Positions 1 to 8,681 of a DNA stretch of 48,724 nucleotides are shown piece by piece. Position 1 is the first letter of the stretch. Each line of letters opens with the position of its first letter. Made by a program: the position numbers and the translations under genes. Location of the stretch: the NCBI RefSeq assembly GCF_000307875.1, contig NZ_AJLS01000135.1, positions 1 to 48,724 of the forward strand, written 5' to 3'. The notes under the pieces are model-generated. The model searched no databases. It was not told where the DNA came from and worked only from the letters and a program-made list of their open reading frames with translations. The DNA is from Neobacillus bataviensis LMG 21833. Lineage in GTDB: Bacteria > Bacillota > Bacilli > Bacillales > Cytobacillaceae.

Positions 1-20
1 CTTTTTAGACTAACTTTAAT

Positions 21-107
21 TTTGCTTTGCATAAGCGGAAAATCTACGCTTATATACCCCTAAACGAGCTCCATTCTGCATTTAACCGGAAAATCTCTGC
101 TTATTTT
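21..107. repeat. Two copies of a short CGGAAAATCT-centred repeat
   Basis: Two related 30-nt segments, about 21-55 and 76-107, share TGCAT, then CGGAAAATCT, then GCTTAT. The first copy is also a near palindrome (AAGCG ... CGCTT). This looks like a dispersed intergenic repeat family of Bacillaceae genomes rather than a site dedicated to one gene. Function unknown. Confidence 0.45.
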
Positions 108-409
108 ACTTTTGCTGGTTACTCTATTAAGGACAGGACATATTATTTAAAAGGGAGTGAGGTTTATCTCAAAAATTCAAGAGAACCTCGGTGAACCTTA
201 TCACAAGTAAGTGAGGTTTTATATTATAAATATGGTTTTTGTATTCTTAAGGCAATCCTTTATCTGATTATAACTCGAAATAATCATTAAAATAGCACCG
301 GTTTTAGCATAGTAAATAACATACGTACGGAAACTTCTGTACACAGAAAAATTTGATGTCTAAAACGTTATCTAAATTGACGTTTAATGGACTCTAAACA
401 TTAATAAAT

Positions 410-452
410 CAAGAAAAACAAAGGCTCTAATTTAGTTGATAAATTAGAGCCT
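410..452 (-). terminator. Intrinsic terminator of the etfB-etfA operon
   Basis: A 13-bp perfect stem, AGGCTCTAATTTA (422-434) with TAAATTAGAGCCT (440-452), loop of 5. On the minus strand it is followed by TTGTTTTTC. It lies about 105 nt beyond the etfA stop and closes the long operon that starts at 8433. Confidence 0.8.
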
Positions 453-557
453 AATTTGATATTTATTTGATGTTTTGCACCCAAAAACGGAACCCGTTAA
501 TAAAAAATGTGGGTTTCTTTACCTTTCATTATGACAATTTTCTTTTTTATGACATTT

Positions 558-1538
558 CTAGACAAGCACTTTTTTCAGCTTGTCCGTTAAAGCTGGGATC
601 ACTGTCTTGTAGTCAGCAATCACGCCAATATTAGCGCGTTTAAAAATGGGTGCCTCAGCATCAGTGTTAATGGCAACAACGGTCTTTGCGCTTGTGATGC
701 CTGCAAGGTGCTGGCTTGCGCCGGAAATCCCAACGGCAATATAGAGGTCTGGAGCGACGACGGCCCCGGTTTGTCCTACCTGCAGGTTAGAGGGAACCCA
801 CCCAGCATCGCAAGCAGCACGCGATGCACCTACAGTACCTCCAAGCAAGTTAGCGAGATTCTGCAGCTCAGTAAATCCCTCAGGGCCACTAAGACCGCGT
901 CCACCGGAAATAATAATTCGGGCATCTTCAAGCCTGACATCGGATAAGGCAGCCTGGATTTTCACCACGAGCTTGGTTACAATTTCCTCTTCAGATGCAG
1001 CATATTCGAAAGGAATAATTTTTCCGAAACGATGCTCATCCGGTACAGCTGCCTTTTGGCTCTTTTGACGAATACCAACTATCACCTTTGGCCGTGTTGT
1101 TTGGTATTCTCCAAATGCCTTATCGCCATAAATTGGGCGGATCCACGTTAGTTTTTCATCATCAGATTTGAAATCGACGACCTCTGTAATGGCCGATGCA
1201 TTTAGACGAGTAGCCAGCCGTCCAACTAAATCCTTCCCCATTCTGTCAAATGACACTATCATCATATCAGCATTCGTTTGTTGGAACACATGGGAAAGAC
1301 AATTCACATATAAATCTACATCGTACTCTGTGAGCAGCGGATTTTGCACGTTGTATGCAATACTCGCTCCATATGAAATGGCCTCTTTAGCACTTTGTTC
1401 AGAAGTAGTGCCTAATAAGACAGCACGAACCTCTCCGCCAATGGAACTAGCTACACGGGAGCCGAAGACAAGCGCTTCTCTGCCGCCCGGTGTTAAAGAA
1501 TCACCCTGTTGATGTGCAAAAACAAGAATATTGGACAT
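558..1538 (-). CDS. etfA: Electron transfer flavoprotein alpha subunit
   Basis: 326 aa, normal EtfA length. The N-terminal half is the nucleotide-binding-like ETF domain. The C-terminal FAD domain has the family hallmarks [11 protein letters not shown] (about 213-223), [20 protein letters not shown] and VAINTD, which bind the FAD passing electrons to ETF:quinone oxidoreductase. The start ATG has GGGGGTG upstream and lies 11 nt after the etfB stop, so the two subunits are co-translated. As the last gene of the catabolic operon it probably receives electrons from the acyl-CoA-dehydrogenase-fold or fumarate-reductase-like flavoproteins of the island, not from housekeeping beta-oxidation. The pairing is certain from sequence. 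The partner dehydrogenase is inference. Confidence 0.95.
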   Translation of the reverse strand: MSNILVFAHQQGDSLTPGGREALVFGSRVASSIGGEVRAVLLGTTSEQSAKEAISYGASIAYNVQNPLLTEYDVDLYVNCLSHVFQQTNADMMIVSFDRMGKDLVGRLATRLNASAITEVVDFKSDDEKLTWIRPIYGDKAFGEYQTTRPKVIVGIRQKSQKAAVPDEHRFGKIIPFEYAASEEEIVTKLVVKIQAALSDVRLEDARIIISGGRGLSGPEGFTELQNLANLLGGTVGASRAACDAGWVPSNLQVGQTGAVVAPDLYIAVGISGASQHLAGITSAKTVVAINTDAEAPIFKRANIGVIADYKTVIPALTDKLKKVLV

Positions 1539-1549
1539 GTCGACACCCC

Positions 1550-2350
1550 CTATAAAATCTTCAGTGCAACAAGTTTGTCAGCCAGCCCGCCTGCAAGTTC
1601 GGCACCATCATTGCCAGGCAATACCTCGCAGTTTACTTCCTTATTCTGCACGTATGCTTTAATTAATCTTGATCCTGGTTGACTCCGCTCACTATCTAAA
1701 TCAAGATCATCGCTTTCAAACAATGTTATTGGCTTGCTTCTAGCAAGTCTAATATCCTTAACCTTCGGCAGACGCGGGACATTTGTCTCAGCGCTGATTA
1801 CGGTAAAGACTGCCGGGGAAGGAACACTTACCACGGAGTAACCTCCCTCAGCCTCATATGAAGCCTTTACATGGTCTCCATCTAATTCAAGGTCTGAGAC
1901 GAGTGTCACACATGGAATCTTAAGTTCTTCTGCCATTACAGGACCAACCAGACCCTCCTCTATATCACTTGCTTGGTATCCTGTTAAAACTAGCTCTGCT
2001 CCGCCAAGTGTCTTGATTGTTTGAGCTAAGATATGCCCAATTACCTGGCCATCAAGATCGAGACCTTCCCACTCTTCGTCCCAGACACGAATGGCTGCAT
2101 TTGCTGTAAATGCAAGGGCCCTGCGCAGGACTTCCTCAGAGTCTTCATCCCCTAGACAAAGAGCTGTTACCGTAGCGCCCGGTGTTTTATCCCGCAGTTG
2201 AATGGCGAGTTCGAGCGCATTCTCAGCGAAGGAATCCAGCACCATATCGGAATCACTGGCATCAGGTCGATTGGTCTCGGGATCGATCTTAAAATAACGT
2301 GGTGTGATTTCCGGATCAAGGACATGTTTTAGGCATACAACGATATGCAT
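1550..2350 (-). CDS. etfB: Electron transfer flavoprotein beta subunit
   Basis: 266 aa, full-length EtfB. It opens with MHIVVCLKHVLDPE, the typical EtfB N-terminus, and contains the conserved DxxSD-like loop around VLTGYQASDIEEG that contacts AMP. EtfB binds AMP, and its recognition loop docks on the partner dehydrogenase. Immediately followed by etfA in the same operon and preceded by a 55-nt gap after the racemase-like gene. A dedicated ETF inside a catabolic operon implies at least one dehydrogenation whose electrons go to the quinone pool. Confidence 0.95.
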   Translation of the reverse strand: MHIVVCLKHVLDPEITPRYFKIDPETNRPDASDSDMVLDSFAENALELAIQLRDKTPGATVTALCLGDEDSEEVLRRALAFTANAAIRVWDEEWEGLDLDGQVIGHILAQTIKTLGGAELVLTGYQASDIEEGLVGPVMAEELKIPCVTLVSDLELDGDHVKASYEAEGGYSVVSVPSPAVFTVISAETNVPRLPKVKDIRLARSKPITLFESDDLDLDSERSQPGSRLIKAYVQNKEVNCEVLPGNDGAELAGGLADKLVALKIL

Positions 2351-2405
2351 TTCTGGTTCACCTCGTTCTATTTGTTAAAGTTAATCTATGAAGTTTGGAA
2401 TTTAT

Positions 2406-3254
2406 TCATTTTAGTTCCAGTGCCCTAGCGGACTGCCCACGGTCACTTTTCGGATCTGGGTTCGGCTCCAGCCCATACATTTCTCTTAATCTAGCAACTG
2501 CGTCATATGGTGGTTTTGCATTGAAATAGCCGCGTCTGGTCATATAAACCCCGGACACTCTACGCAAATCTGCTAGTGACTCACACATTTTGATTCCTGC
2601 TCCAAAGGAATCGACAATAGGCACATCCCCAATTCTTGAAACTCCATGTGTTGCAAGAAAGACGTTCATTGGACCTTCCCCAGGTACAATCACATCGGCG
2701 CCTTCGGAAATCGCCTTTTCGGCCGCCTTTTTAAATGAGGCAATGACAGGCTCTGGATCATTAAATCCTGCTAAAACTGCATCAAATCCGGCCTCGGTTT
2801 GAATAATTGGCCCTAGTTTGCCACCAAGCCCATAGCGGGCAGCATTTTGACGGAGTTCATCTGCAAGCGGTGCCAGAAAATTGACAACGCCAATACAATC
2901 ACCAAGCATGGAAGCCATATGGAAGGAAGCTTGCCCATATCCTACTACAGGAATATCCACTAGTGTTCTTGCTTCTAATAGCCCTACATCTGGAATAGTC
3001 GCAATGAACATAGCATCGTATCCCGCTGCTTCAGCCGTAAGAGCAGCCCGAACAAACTGTTCGCGGTGGAGGTTTTGCAAGTAGGCATGGGTGATAAATA
3101 TTCCCGGATAATGAGTAGGATACGTTTCCTCTGTCATCCCATGTAAAACTACCTCAACGTCTGGACGGGCGATCCGATTTACGTGATTCATAATCGCATC
3201 ACGATATTGCGGTACCCGATCAATCGTGGTGAGACTCTGATGCCAGATTTTCAT
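2406..3254 (-). CDS. Asp/Glu/hydantoin racemase superfamily protein lacking both catalytic cysteines
   Basis: 282 aa from ATG 3254, which has AAGGGGG upstream; a longer frame to 3311 has no ribosome site. The fold matches hydantoin/aspartate racemases: MKIWHQ start, a YDAMFIATIPDVGL strand-loop, PVVGYGQAS, and ADVIVPGEGPMN. The two active-site cysteines of the family sit in ACFGDPGL-like and LGCAG-like motifs. At these positions this protein has Thr86 and Glu193. Remaining cysteines (about 120 and 222) are elsewhere. Racemase chemistry by the two-cysteine mechanism is therefore unlikely. It could be a decarboxylase, isomerase or non-catalytic relative. It sits between a flavoprotein and etfB in the long operon. 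Confidence 0.75.
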   Translation of the reverse strand: MKIWHQSLTTIDRVPQYRDAIMNHVNRIARPDVEVVLHGMTEETYPTHYPGIFITHAYLQNLHREQFVRAALTAEAAGYDAMFIATIPDVGLLEARTLVDIPVVGYGQASFHMASMLGDCIGVVNFLAPLADELRQNAARYGLGGKLGPIIQTEAGFDAVLAGFNDPEPVIASFKKAAEKAISEGADVIVPGEGPMNVFLATHGVSRIGDVPIVDSFGAGIKMCESLADLRRVSGVYMTRRGYFNAKPPYDAVARLREMYGLEPNPDPKSDRGQSARALELK

Positions 3255-3380
3255 TTCTTTAACCCCCTTTTTGATATTTTTTAAGTAAAACCTGCAAAAT
3301 TTATTCATCAATTCGACGCGTTAAATAACAAACCTACTCTTATTTTTAAAAAAAGTAATTATTTTCTCGAAGATATGAAT

Positions 3381-3480
3381 TTTATTTGCGAAACTAGGCG
3401 GTTTATTTGCGAAACTGCCCCATTTATTAGCGAAAGCAACAGTTTTATTTGCGAATCGAGCCATTTTATTTGCGAATCTA
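3381..3480. repeat. Five tandem 21-bp TTTATTTGCGAA repeats inside the operon
   Basis: Copies begin at 3381, 3402, 3423, 3444 and 3465, an exact 21-bp period. Each starts TTTATTTGCGAA (one copy TTTATTAGCGAA) and is followed by a variable 8-9 nt. A more degenerate copy may precede at about 3359. The array fills the 172-nt gap between the flavoprotein stop and the racemase-like start, which is the largest gap in the operon. Twenty-one bp is two helical turns. It could be a protein-binding array, an mRNA stability element or a slippage-expanded spacer. Confidence 0.85.
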
Positions 3481-3483
3481 TGA

Positions 3484-4857
3484 TTAAACCTTTATCTCAG
3501 CTATAGCTGTTTGAACTGCAATCCTTCCAAATACTGCCGCTTTCCCCAGCGAGCTGCCCGTCATGTATCCAGCACCATGGAATCCACCGGTTATTTCACC
3601 AGCTGCGTACAAACCAGGAATCGGCTCCGCATATGGGTTGACAACTTGCCCCGCGGCATTCACCGCTATCCCTGCATAGGTTGCCAGCATGGCGACTGTC
3701 GATTCAAACGCATAAAAAGGTGCTTTTTCAATTGGTGTTGGCTTGCCATAATTATGTGTTAATGACTTCCGGCCGAAGTCTGGATCCTCTCCGTTTTGGA
3801 TTCCTTGATTGTACCTTGAAATGGTATCTTCTAGAACCTCCGGAGGAACATCTATGCAATCAGCCAGCTCCTCTAATGTGTCAACCACATATAGTAGGCG
3901 ACGGCGGCGAAGTAATTCAAAATCATATAACGGGTCATCAAACACACTCTTATCCATTACCGTTTGATCCCATACCTGATACGTGATTTGCTCCGGCTGC
4001 TCAAATGCTGCTTTGCCTAATAACTTATAGGAAATTGATTCGTTGACAAAGCGCTTTCCAAGCTGGTTTACAATAATACCGCCTTTGTAAAAAGCCAGAC
4101 CCTGGGATTTAACCGCACCAGATGCAGTCGGATGGAAACCGTATGTTCCATTTAAGTAAGGCAGATCCTGTACCCATGCACCATGCTCCCAAGCCATCTG
4201 TAATCCGTCCCCTTGATTACCGGCACCACCAATCCGTAGCGCCCCATTTAGTTGGGGAGCAAACTGCTGCAATAGCTCCTCGCTTTTCGCAAAACCACCA
4301 GAAGCAAGAATGACCCCTTTTATCGCTGCGACGGTATGATCCGCTCCATCAAAATCATATACAATCCGGTCAATTCGACCCTCTGTATTCTTCAATAGCC
4401 GTTTTGCCGATGCACAAAAACGAATTGTTACGTTTGGAAGATCCTTAACCTTGCGATATAGTGACTGAATCGCTTGATGCGGATCAATAATGTGCCCCCT
4501 TGGAACGCTGTGACCGCTGACGGCTTCAAGTGCACGGAACTCAATACCATGTTCCACAAGCCAAGAATAGGTATCAAATTGATGACGGCCGTACGTATTG
4601 ACCAGTGAAGTATCATTGACCCCTCCACCAACTTCAATCATGTCGTCCAAAAGGGATTCAGTTGAATCAATAATTCCTGCTGCATCTTGCATATCCGTTC
4701 CAGCAAAGGCCATATACCCGGAACTAAGCACCGTGCTGCCGCCAAGTTCATCCTGTTTCTCAAGAAGGAGGACGTGTGCCCCCTGCTCACCTGCCTCGAC
4801 TGCAGCACACATCCCTGCTAAACCTCCGCCTAAAATAACCAAATCATAGGATTCCAT
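3484..4857 (-). CDS. FAD-dependent dehydrogenase/reductase, fumarate reductase flavoprotein / KstD superfamily
   Basis: 457 aa, soluble, no signal peptide. The N-terminal Rossmann FAD motif is ILGGGLAGMCAA (8-19) with LLEK at the end of the second strand. GVILASGGFA, GKRFVNES and the C-terminal GLYAAGEITGGFHGAGYMTGSS FAD-ribityl loop are standard for the succinate dehydrogenase/fumarate reductase/3-ketosteroid dehydrogenase group. No haem domain is attached. It should reduce or oxidise a C=C next to a carbonyl or carboxylate in a ring-fission or ring-derived intermediate. It lies 15 nt downstream of the GlcG-like gene. The substrate cannot be read from sequence. Confidence 0.85.
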   Translation of the reverse strand: MESYDLVILGGGLAGMCAAVEAGEQGAHVLLLEKQDELGGSTVLSSGYMAFAGTDMQDAAGIIDSTESLLDDMIEVGGGVNDTSLVNTYGRHQFDTYSWLVEHGIEFRALEAVSGHSVPRGHIIDPHQAIQSLYRKVKDLPNVTIRFCASAKRLLKNTEGRIDRIVYDFDGADHTVAAIKGVILASGGFAKSEELLQQFAPQLNGALRIGGAGNQGDGLQMAWEHGAWVQDLPYLNGTYGFHPTASGAVKSQGLAFYKGGIIVNQLGKRFVNESISYKLLGKAAFEQPEQITYQVWDQTVMDKSVFDDPLYDFELLRRRRLLYVVDTLEELADCIDVPPEVLEDTISRYNQGIQNGEDPDFGRKSLTHNYGKPTPIEKAPFYAFESTVAMLATYAGIAVNAAGQVVNPYAEPIPGLYAAGEITGGFHGAGYMTGSSLGKAAVFGRIAVQTAIAEIKV

Positions 4858-4872
4858 CGGTATTTACACCTC

Positions 4873-5310
4873 TTACTCTAATGTATTTAACACTTCTAAG
4901 GCCGCCTGGCATACCTGCATATCATGAGAATAGTGTCCACCGCTTACACCGACACCGCCAATAAGTTCGTTATCAATTTTAATCGGATAGCCTCCGCCAA
5001 ATATAACTAATCTAGGTGTGTGGACAATACCGTGCAATAATGGGGGATCGTCCTTCAGTCTGTCGTACCATTCGTGTGTTGCTCTGTTATATGTAGCTGC
5101 GGAAAATGCTTTGTTCTGAGCAATATCTAAACTCAGTACTGGAGCTCCATCCATAGCGGAAAATGCTTTAATATTTCCAACCCGGTCAACAATCGCAATG
5201 CTGAACGGCATTCCTAGTTCTTCTCCCTTAACTAAAGCTGCTTCCAACATTTTTTGCGCTAATGCGAGACTAATATTTTTAGATTCAATTGCTGGTTTTA
5301 ATTTTTCCAT
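4873..5310 (-). CDS. GlcG/HbpS family protein (DUF336)
   Basis: 145 aa, the family's normal size. Recognised by the N-terminal LALAQKMLEAALVKGEELG helix, the VDRVGNIKAFSAMDGAP strand pair, and the C-terminal FGGGYPIKIDNELIGGVGVSG signature. Members are found beside many catabolic flavoprotein and dioxygenase genes. HbpS of Streptomyces binds haem, and most others have no assigned reaction. No signal peptide, so cytoplasmic. It is sandwiched between a flavoprotein and an SDR with gaps of 15 and 24 nt, so it is part of the same transcript. An accessory or small-molecule-binding role is inference. Confidence 0.8.
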   Translation of the reverse strand: MEKLKPAIESKNISLALAQKMLEAALVKGEELGMPFSIAIVDRVGNIKAFSAMDGAPVLSLDIAQNKAFSAATYNRATHEWYDRLKDDPPLLHGIVHTPRLVIFGGGYPIKIDNELIGGVGVSGGHYSHDMQVCQAALEVLNTLE

Positions 5311-5334
5311 TTTTTAAATCCCCTTTTCCTATTT

Positions 5335-6063
5335 TTATAGATTTACTGGTCGCCCATTTCCAAATGCCTCAATTGCTGTAGCCGTTACGGCTTTACTTTT
5401 CGGCAGACATAAATCAACGATTACATTTGCAAGATCAATTGGACGCAGCCAATTTTCCTTATTCACATCCGGTGCAAGATCCTCCATCATTTGAGTGTCA
5501 ACAGGACCTGGACAAACGGCATTTACTCTTATTTTGTATGGCTTAAGTTCTTCCCCCAACGCTTTTGAAAAACCAATGACTGCATATTTTGAAGCAATGT
5601 AGGCACTTCTGTCCGGACCGCCTTTTGTTCCCCAGATGGATGAAAGATTGATAATGACTCCTTCTCTTTTTTCTCTCATTTGTGGAACAACGGCCCTGGC
5701 ACATAAAAATCCCCCGCGCACATTAACATCCTGAACGAAATCCCATTCTTCCACTGTTGTTTCATGGAATGGCTTCAGAAGCATCACACCGGCATTGTTA
5801 ATCAAGATATCAATCGAGCCCAATTTTTCTTGTGTTTCTTGGACAGCCTTATTTATATCGTCTTCATTGCGAACATCTCCAACGAGGGAGATGGCTTCCC
5901 CGCCAAATTCTGTAATAATGTAGCTGGCTGTTTCTTCACTTTCAGACTGATTATTGGAAAAAACAGCGACTTTAGCGCCTTGTTTCGCCAACAGAATACA
6001 GGTTTCTCTGCCGATTCCTCTACTGCCTCCTGTAACAAAGGCTACCTTATTTTTTAATTCCAA
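5335..6063 (-). CDS. Short-chain dehydrogenase/reductase
   Basis: 242 aa classical SDR. TGGSRGIG (11-18) binds NAD(P), NNAG (about 89-92) stabilises the fold, and the Ser (LSS) / YIASK tetrad gives catalytic Tyr and Lys. CPGPVDTQM follows as the usual PG motif. It should interconvert an alcohol and a ketone in the pathway. The C-terminus (AIEAFGNGRPVNL) departs from the common GG-ending SDRs. Embedded in the long operon between two FAD genes (gaps of 24 and 36 nt). Confidence 0.9.
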   Translation of the reverse strand: MELKNKVAFVTGGSRGIGRETCILLAKQGAKVAVFSNNQSESEETASYIITEFGGEAISLVGDVRNEDDINKAVQETQEKLGSIDILINNAGVMLLKPFHETTVEEWDFVQDVNVRGGFLCARAVVPQMREKREGVIINLSSIWGTKGGPDRSAYIASKYAVIGFSKALGEELKPYKIRVNAVCPGPVDTQMMEDLAPDVNKENWLRPIDLANVIVDLCLPKSKAVTATAIEAFGNGRPVNL

Positions 6064-6099
6064 AAAGACATCCCCTTCCTTAATAGCAATGATTCCTGC

Positions 6100-7521
6100 T
6101 TATACCTCAAGCTTCGCTGAATCCGTTACATATGATACGGCATGGGCACCCGCACGGCGGCCAAATACCAATCCTCTAAGTACAGAGGTTCCTCCAGGAT
6201 ATTTTCCGTAATAGAGACCAGCTGTTTCCCCTATTGCATATAAACCCGGTATCGCATCATTGTCTTGGGACAAGACCCGCCCGTTTGTATCAGTTGCTAA
6301 CCCGCCATTTGTAAATACATTAGAGCAGACAATTGGATAGGCAATATATGGTGCCTTGTCAATTGGAATCGCCCAGTTTGATTTTGGCGGCGTAATCCCC
6401 ACAGCTTGTTTACCGTCCTTTTTATCCCAATGGAATTCACCCGGCTGTACTGCGGCATTATACTCATTGACAGTAGAAGCCAGCTGATCAACAGGCACCC
6501 CAATTTTTTCTGCTAGTTCTTCAAGCGTCTCAGCTACAATAGCAGGTTTATCCGTTTCCACTGCCCGTTCATAATTTGGAATCTCATACATCTTTTGATC
6601 GCCAATCATATACGCCACGTGACCTGGGAGATCGTAGAAAATCTTCCTGGCAACCTCTTCATATTGCTCGTCGATGGTCGTTTTCCCCTCATCCACGAAC
6701 CGCTTGCCATTTTGATCGACTAAAATAAAGTAAGGGAATGTCATAACGGCAGCTTCTTCACGTTTGCTTCTTGGATCAACCGGTTCGGCATGGAAAGAAT
6801 CAAACTGTCCTGCCGTTTTGGCCCCAATCTCCATTGCCATGCGAATGCCCTCACCCTTGTTAAATAGACCGCCCTCTGCTACAGTCGGGATTTTATGGGC
6901 ATCCCGGCCAACGTATTGTGCCATCATTTCCTGATTTCCCTGGAAGCCCCCAGCGGCTAGGACAACTGCACCTACTTTTAATTGGAGTGACGTTCCGCCT
7001 TTTACACGGACATTAAGGCCATTAACGTTGCCTTCATCGTCAAGCAGCAATTTCCAGGCAGTTGCCTCGTAAATAATCTCTACACCAAGTCCGCCAGCCC
7101 TGCGGGACAAAGTGTCTATAATCGCACGGCCCCCGCCAACTGGGAGCAGACGCGGCCTTGCAGCTGTTAAGAACATCGTCGGCAGGTAATCAAATTCAAC
7201 GCCTTTTTCCTCTACCCACCTCAGGGTGCTGCCAGCATCCTTGGCGAGAGTTTCTATGTACTCTCGATCTGAAAAGTTATCAGAGAATGCCATCATATCT
7301 TCAACAAAATTGTCAGCCACCTCATCGAGATTTTTCATTCGCATATAAGAGGCCGTCCATCTTGAATTGCCTCCTCGATGATCAAAATCAGCCCGTTCTA
7401 AGATGGCGATTTTTAAGGTCTTATCTGCTTTTTTTGCCGCCTCTGCTGCAGATAATGCAGCGGAGGTACCGGCCACCCCGCAGCCAATTACTATAATGTC
7501 ATAATCTACTTCTCTACTCAT
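6100..7521 (-). CDS. FAD-dependent oxidoreductase, tricarballylate dehydrogenase (TcuA)-like
   Basis: 473 aa. FAD motif IIVIGCGVAGTSAAL (10-24) with AILERADF, the GGFQGN loop, GKRFVDEG, and a C-terminal YGKYPGGTSVLRGLVFGRRAG. The YPGG...RGxVFGR form is typical of the TcuA/fumarate-reductase flavoprotein subgroup. The residues that orient a carboxylate in that subgroup are plausible here but not proven. It is the third gene of the operon from promoter 8469-8552 and is similar in plan to the flavoprotein at 12454-13950. A desaturase or ene-reductase step is the likely role. Confidence 0.85.
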   Translation of the reverse strand: MSREVDYDIIVIGCGVAGTSAALSAAEAAKKADKTLKIAILERADFDHRGGNSRWTASYMRMKNLDEVADNFVEDMMAFSDNFSDREYIETLAKDAGSTLRWVEEKGVEFDYLPTMFLTAARPRLLPVGGGRAIIDTLSRRAGGLGVEIIYEATAWKLLLDDEGNVNGLNVRVKGGTSLQLKVGAVVLAAGGFQGNQEMMAQYVGRDAHKIPTVAEGGLFNKGEGIRMAMEIGAKTAGQFDSFHAEPVDPRSKREEAAVMTFPYFILVDQNGKRFVDEGKTTIDEQYEEVARKIFYDLPGHVAYMIGDQKMYEIPNYERAVETDKPAIVAETLEELAEKIGVPVDQLASTVNEYNAAVQPGEFHWDKKDGKQAVGITPPKSNWAIPIDKAPYIAYPIVCSNVFTNGGLATDTNGRVLSQDNDAIPGLYAIGETAGLYYGKYPGGTSVLRGLVFGRRAGAHAVSYVTDSAKLEV

Positions 7522-7545
7522 GTCCGCTTCCCCCTCATAAATTAA

Positions 7546-8433
7546 TTACCTTTTCAATAATTCTTGATTTTCCGAGTACTTTTCTTCCCACTCTTTGATC
7601 TGATTGAGTTTAAAGAGCGATTGTCTTTCTTCCCACGTACAGATTAAATTGTGAACATTTTCTTGTGATCCTTCAGCTTTTAATATTTTTAAAGAATCCG
7701 TGATTCCTTTTATTGCTGAGCGAAGAACGGTATTGGCGCAAAGCATGATTTTAAAGCCAATTTCTTCAGCCTCTTTTAACGAAATGAGCGGAGTTTTACC
7801 ACCTTCCACAAGATTAATAACTTGAGGAATCCCTTTTAACGAACCTGTAATTTGTTTTAACTGTTCTATTGTTGTAGGCGCTTCCACAAAAATGATATCG
7901 GCTCCCGCTTCCTTATAGGCGTGCGCCCGATCTAATGCATCATCTATGCCATTAACGGCCAAGGCATCTGTGCGGGCAATGATTGCTAGGTTTGAATCAT
8001 TCCTTGTGTCCACGGCCGCCTTGATTTTTCCCACCATTTCACCTTTGGAAATCACGTCCTTTCCATTAAAATGGCCGCATTTCTTTGGTGAAACTTGGTC
8101 TTCCATTTGAATGGCTGCTACTCCAGCTCGTTCAAACTCACGGACAGTCCGCATCACATTAATAGCGTTGCCAAATCCAGTGTCTCCGTCCACAACAATC
8201 GGAATGGTCGTGACATCAGCCATTCGGGCAACGATATCCACTACCTCTTTTAAAGAAGTCAAGCCGACATCTGCCCATCCTAATTGGGCATTGGAAATCC
8301 CTGCACCTGTGGCATAAATCGCTTTAAAGCCGATTTCTTCTATTAATCTAGCAGACATGGCATCATACGCGCCTGGTAGGATAAATGATCCTGGCTTTTT
8401 CAAAAGATCTTGGAACTGATTCGTTTTATTCAT
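7546..8433 (-). CDS. Isocitrate lyase / PEP mutase superfamily C-C lyase
   Basis: 295 aa, the size of methylisocitrate lyase, dimethylmalate lyase and oxaloacetate decarboxylase. Motifs in order: PGAYDAMSARL (about 20-30), VDGDTGFGN (metal-binding Asp), EDQVSPKKCGH (the Cys is the general acid of the lyase branch), ARTDA. KKCGH is the lyase-type loop, as opposed to the mutase form. It probably cleaves a 2-hydroxy or 2-methyl diacid to pyruvate or another oxoacid plus a partner. First gene of the longest operon, ATG preceded by AAGGAG, about 30 nt after the predicted start site of the shared promoter element. Confidence 0.85.
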   Translation of the reverse strand: MNKTNQFQDLLKKPGSFILPGAYDAMSARLIEEIGFKAIYATGAGISNAQLGWADVGLTSLKEVVDIVARMADVTTIPIVVDGDTGFGNAINVMRTVREFERAGVAAIQMEDQVSPKKCGHFNGKDVISKGEMVGKIKAAVDTRNDSNLAIIARTDALAVNGIDDALDRAHAYKEAGADIIFVEAPTTIEQLKQITGSLKGIPQVINLVEGGKTPLISLKEAEEIGFKIMLCANTVLRSAIKGITDSLKILKAEGSQENVHNLICTWEERQSLFKLNQIKEWEEKYSENQELLKR

Positions 8434-8468
8434 TTATCGGATCTCCTTTTTTATTTATGCCATACTTA

Positions 8469-8552
8469 AATTTTAGAAAATTACAAAATTAAATACAAAG
8501 GTAAAAACTAATCAACTTTTAGAAATTTTCCAATAGATTTTATTGGTTTTTC
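8469..8552 (-). promoter_or_regulatory. Island promoter element A (upstream box, CTCTAG-like box, -10)
   Basis: On the minus strand an upstream box CCAATAAAATCTATTGG begins at 8546; here it is a perfect 6-5-6 inverted repeat, CCAATA/TATTGG. AATTTTCTAAAATT (8482-8469) follows, with TAAAAT as a good sigma-A -10. The middle TTTTTACCTTTG box at about 8506-8495 is the least conserved of the four promoters. There is no good -35, as expected for an activator-dependent promoter. It serves the operon from 8433 to 558. Confidence 0.7.
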
Positions 8553-8681
8553 TTTGAAAATTTATTTCACAGCTTTTAGAGTGCGTGAAATTTAAATAAA
8601 AAATTATTAAAGACTTATAAAGGACTTCTATTTGATAACAATCCAATAAAATAGTTTATGGTAGTAAAATTAAAATCAAAA

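Larger units (their letters stand above)
1..557. other. Intergenic region downstream of the etf operon
   Basis: No convincing gene on either strand. It holds two copies of a short repeat (21-107), the etfA terminator (410-452) and an otherwise AT-rich stretch. Around 175-220 there is a weak dyad, AACCTC with GAGGTT followed by TTATATT, which could be the end of a plus-strand transcript entering from outside the window. I would not call it a terminator. Confidence 0.5.

Noticed and set aside
708..947. Plus-strand open frames opposite etfA and most other genes
   Set aside because: They are antisense shadows of clearly recognisable minus-strand genes and lack ribosome sites.
3381..3480. Possible CRISPR array from the regular repeats
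   Set aside because: Units are only 21 bp with an 8-9 nt variable part, there are no 30-40 nt spacers, and no cas genes are in the window.
8469..8552. Sigma-54 promoter upstream of the lyase gene, suggested by the DmpR-like sensor
   Set aside because: None of the four elements has GG-N10-GC (-24/-12), and the regulator has no AAA+ domain. TAAAAT fits a sigma-A -10.
8565..8590. TTTCAC/GTGAAA hairpin after the PrpD gene as a terminator
   Set aside because: Six-bp stem with a 14-nt loop and only TAAATTTTC behind it. Read-through into the lyase operon is likely.
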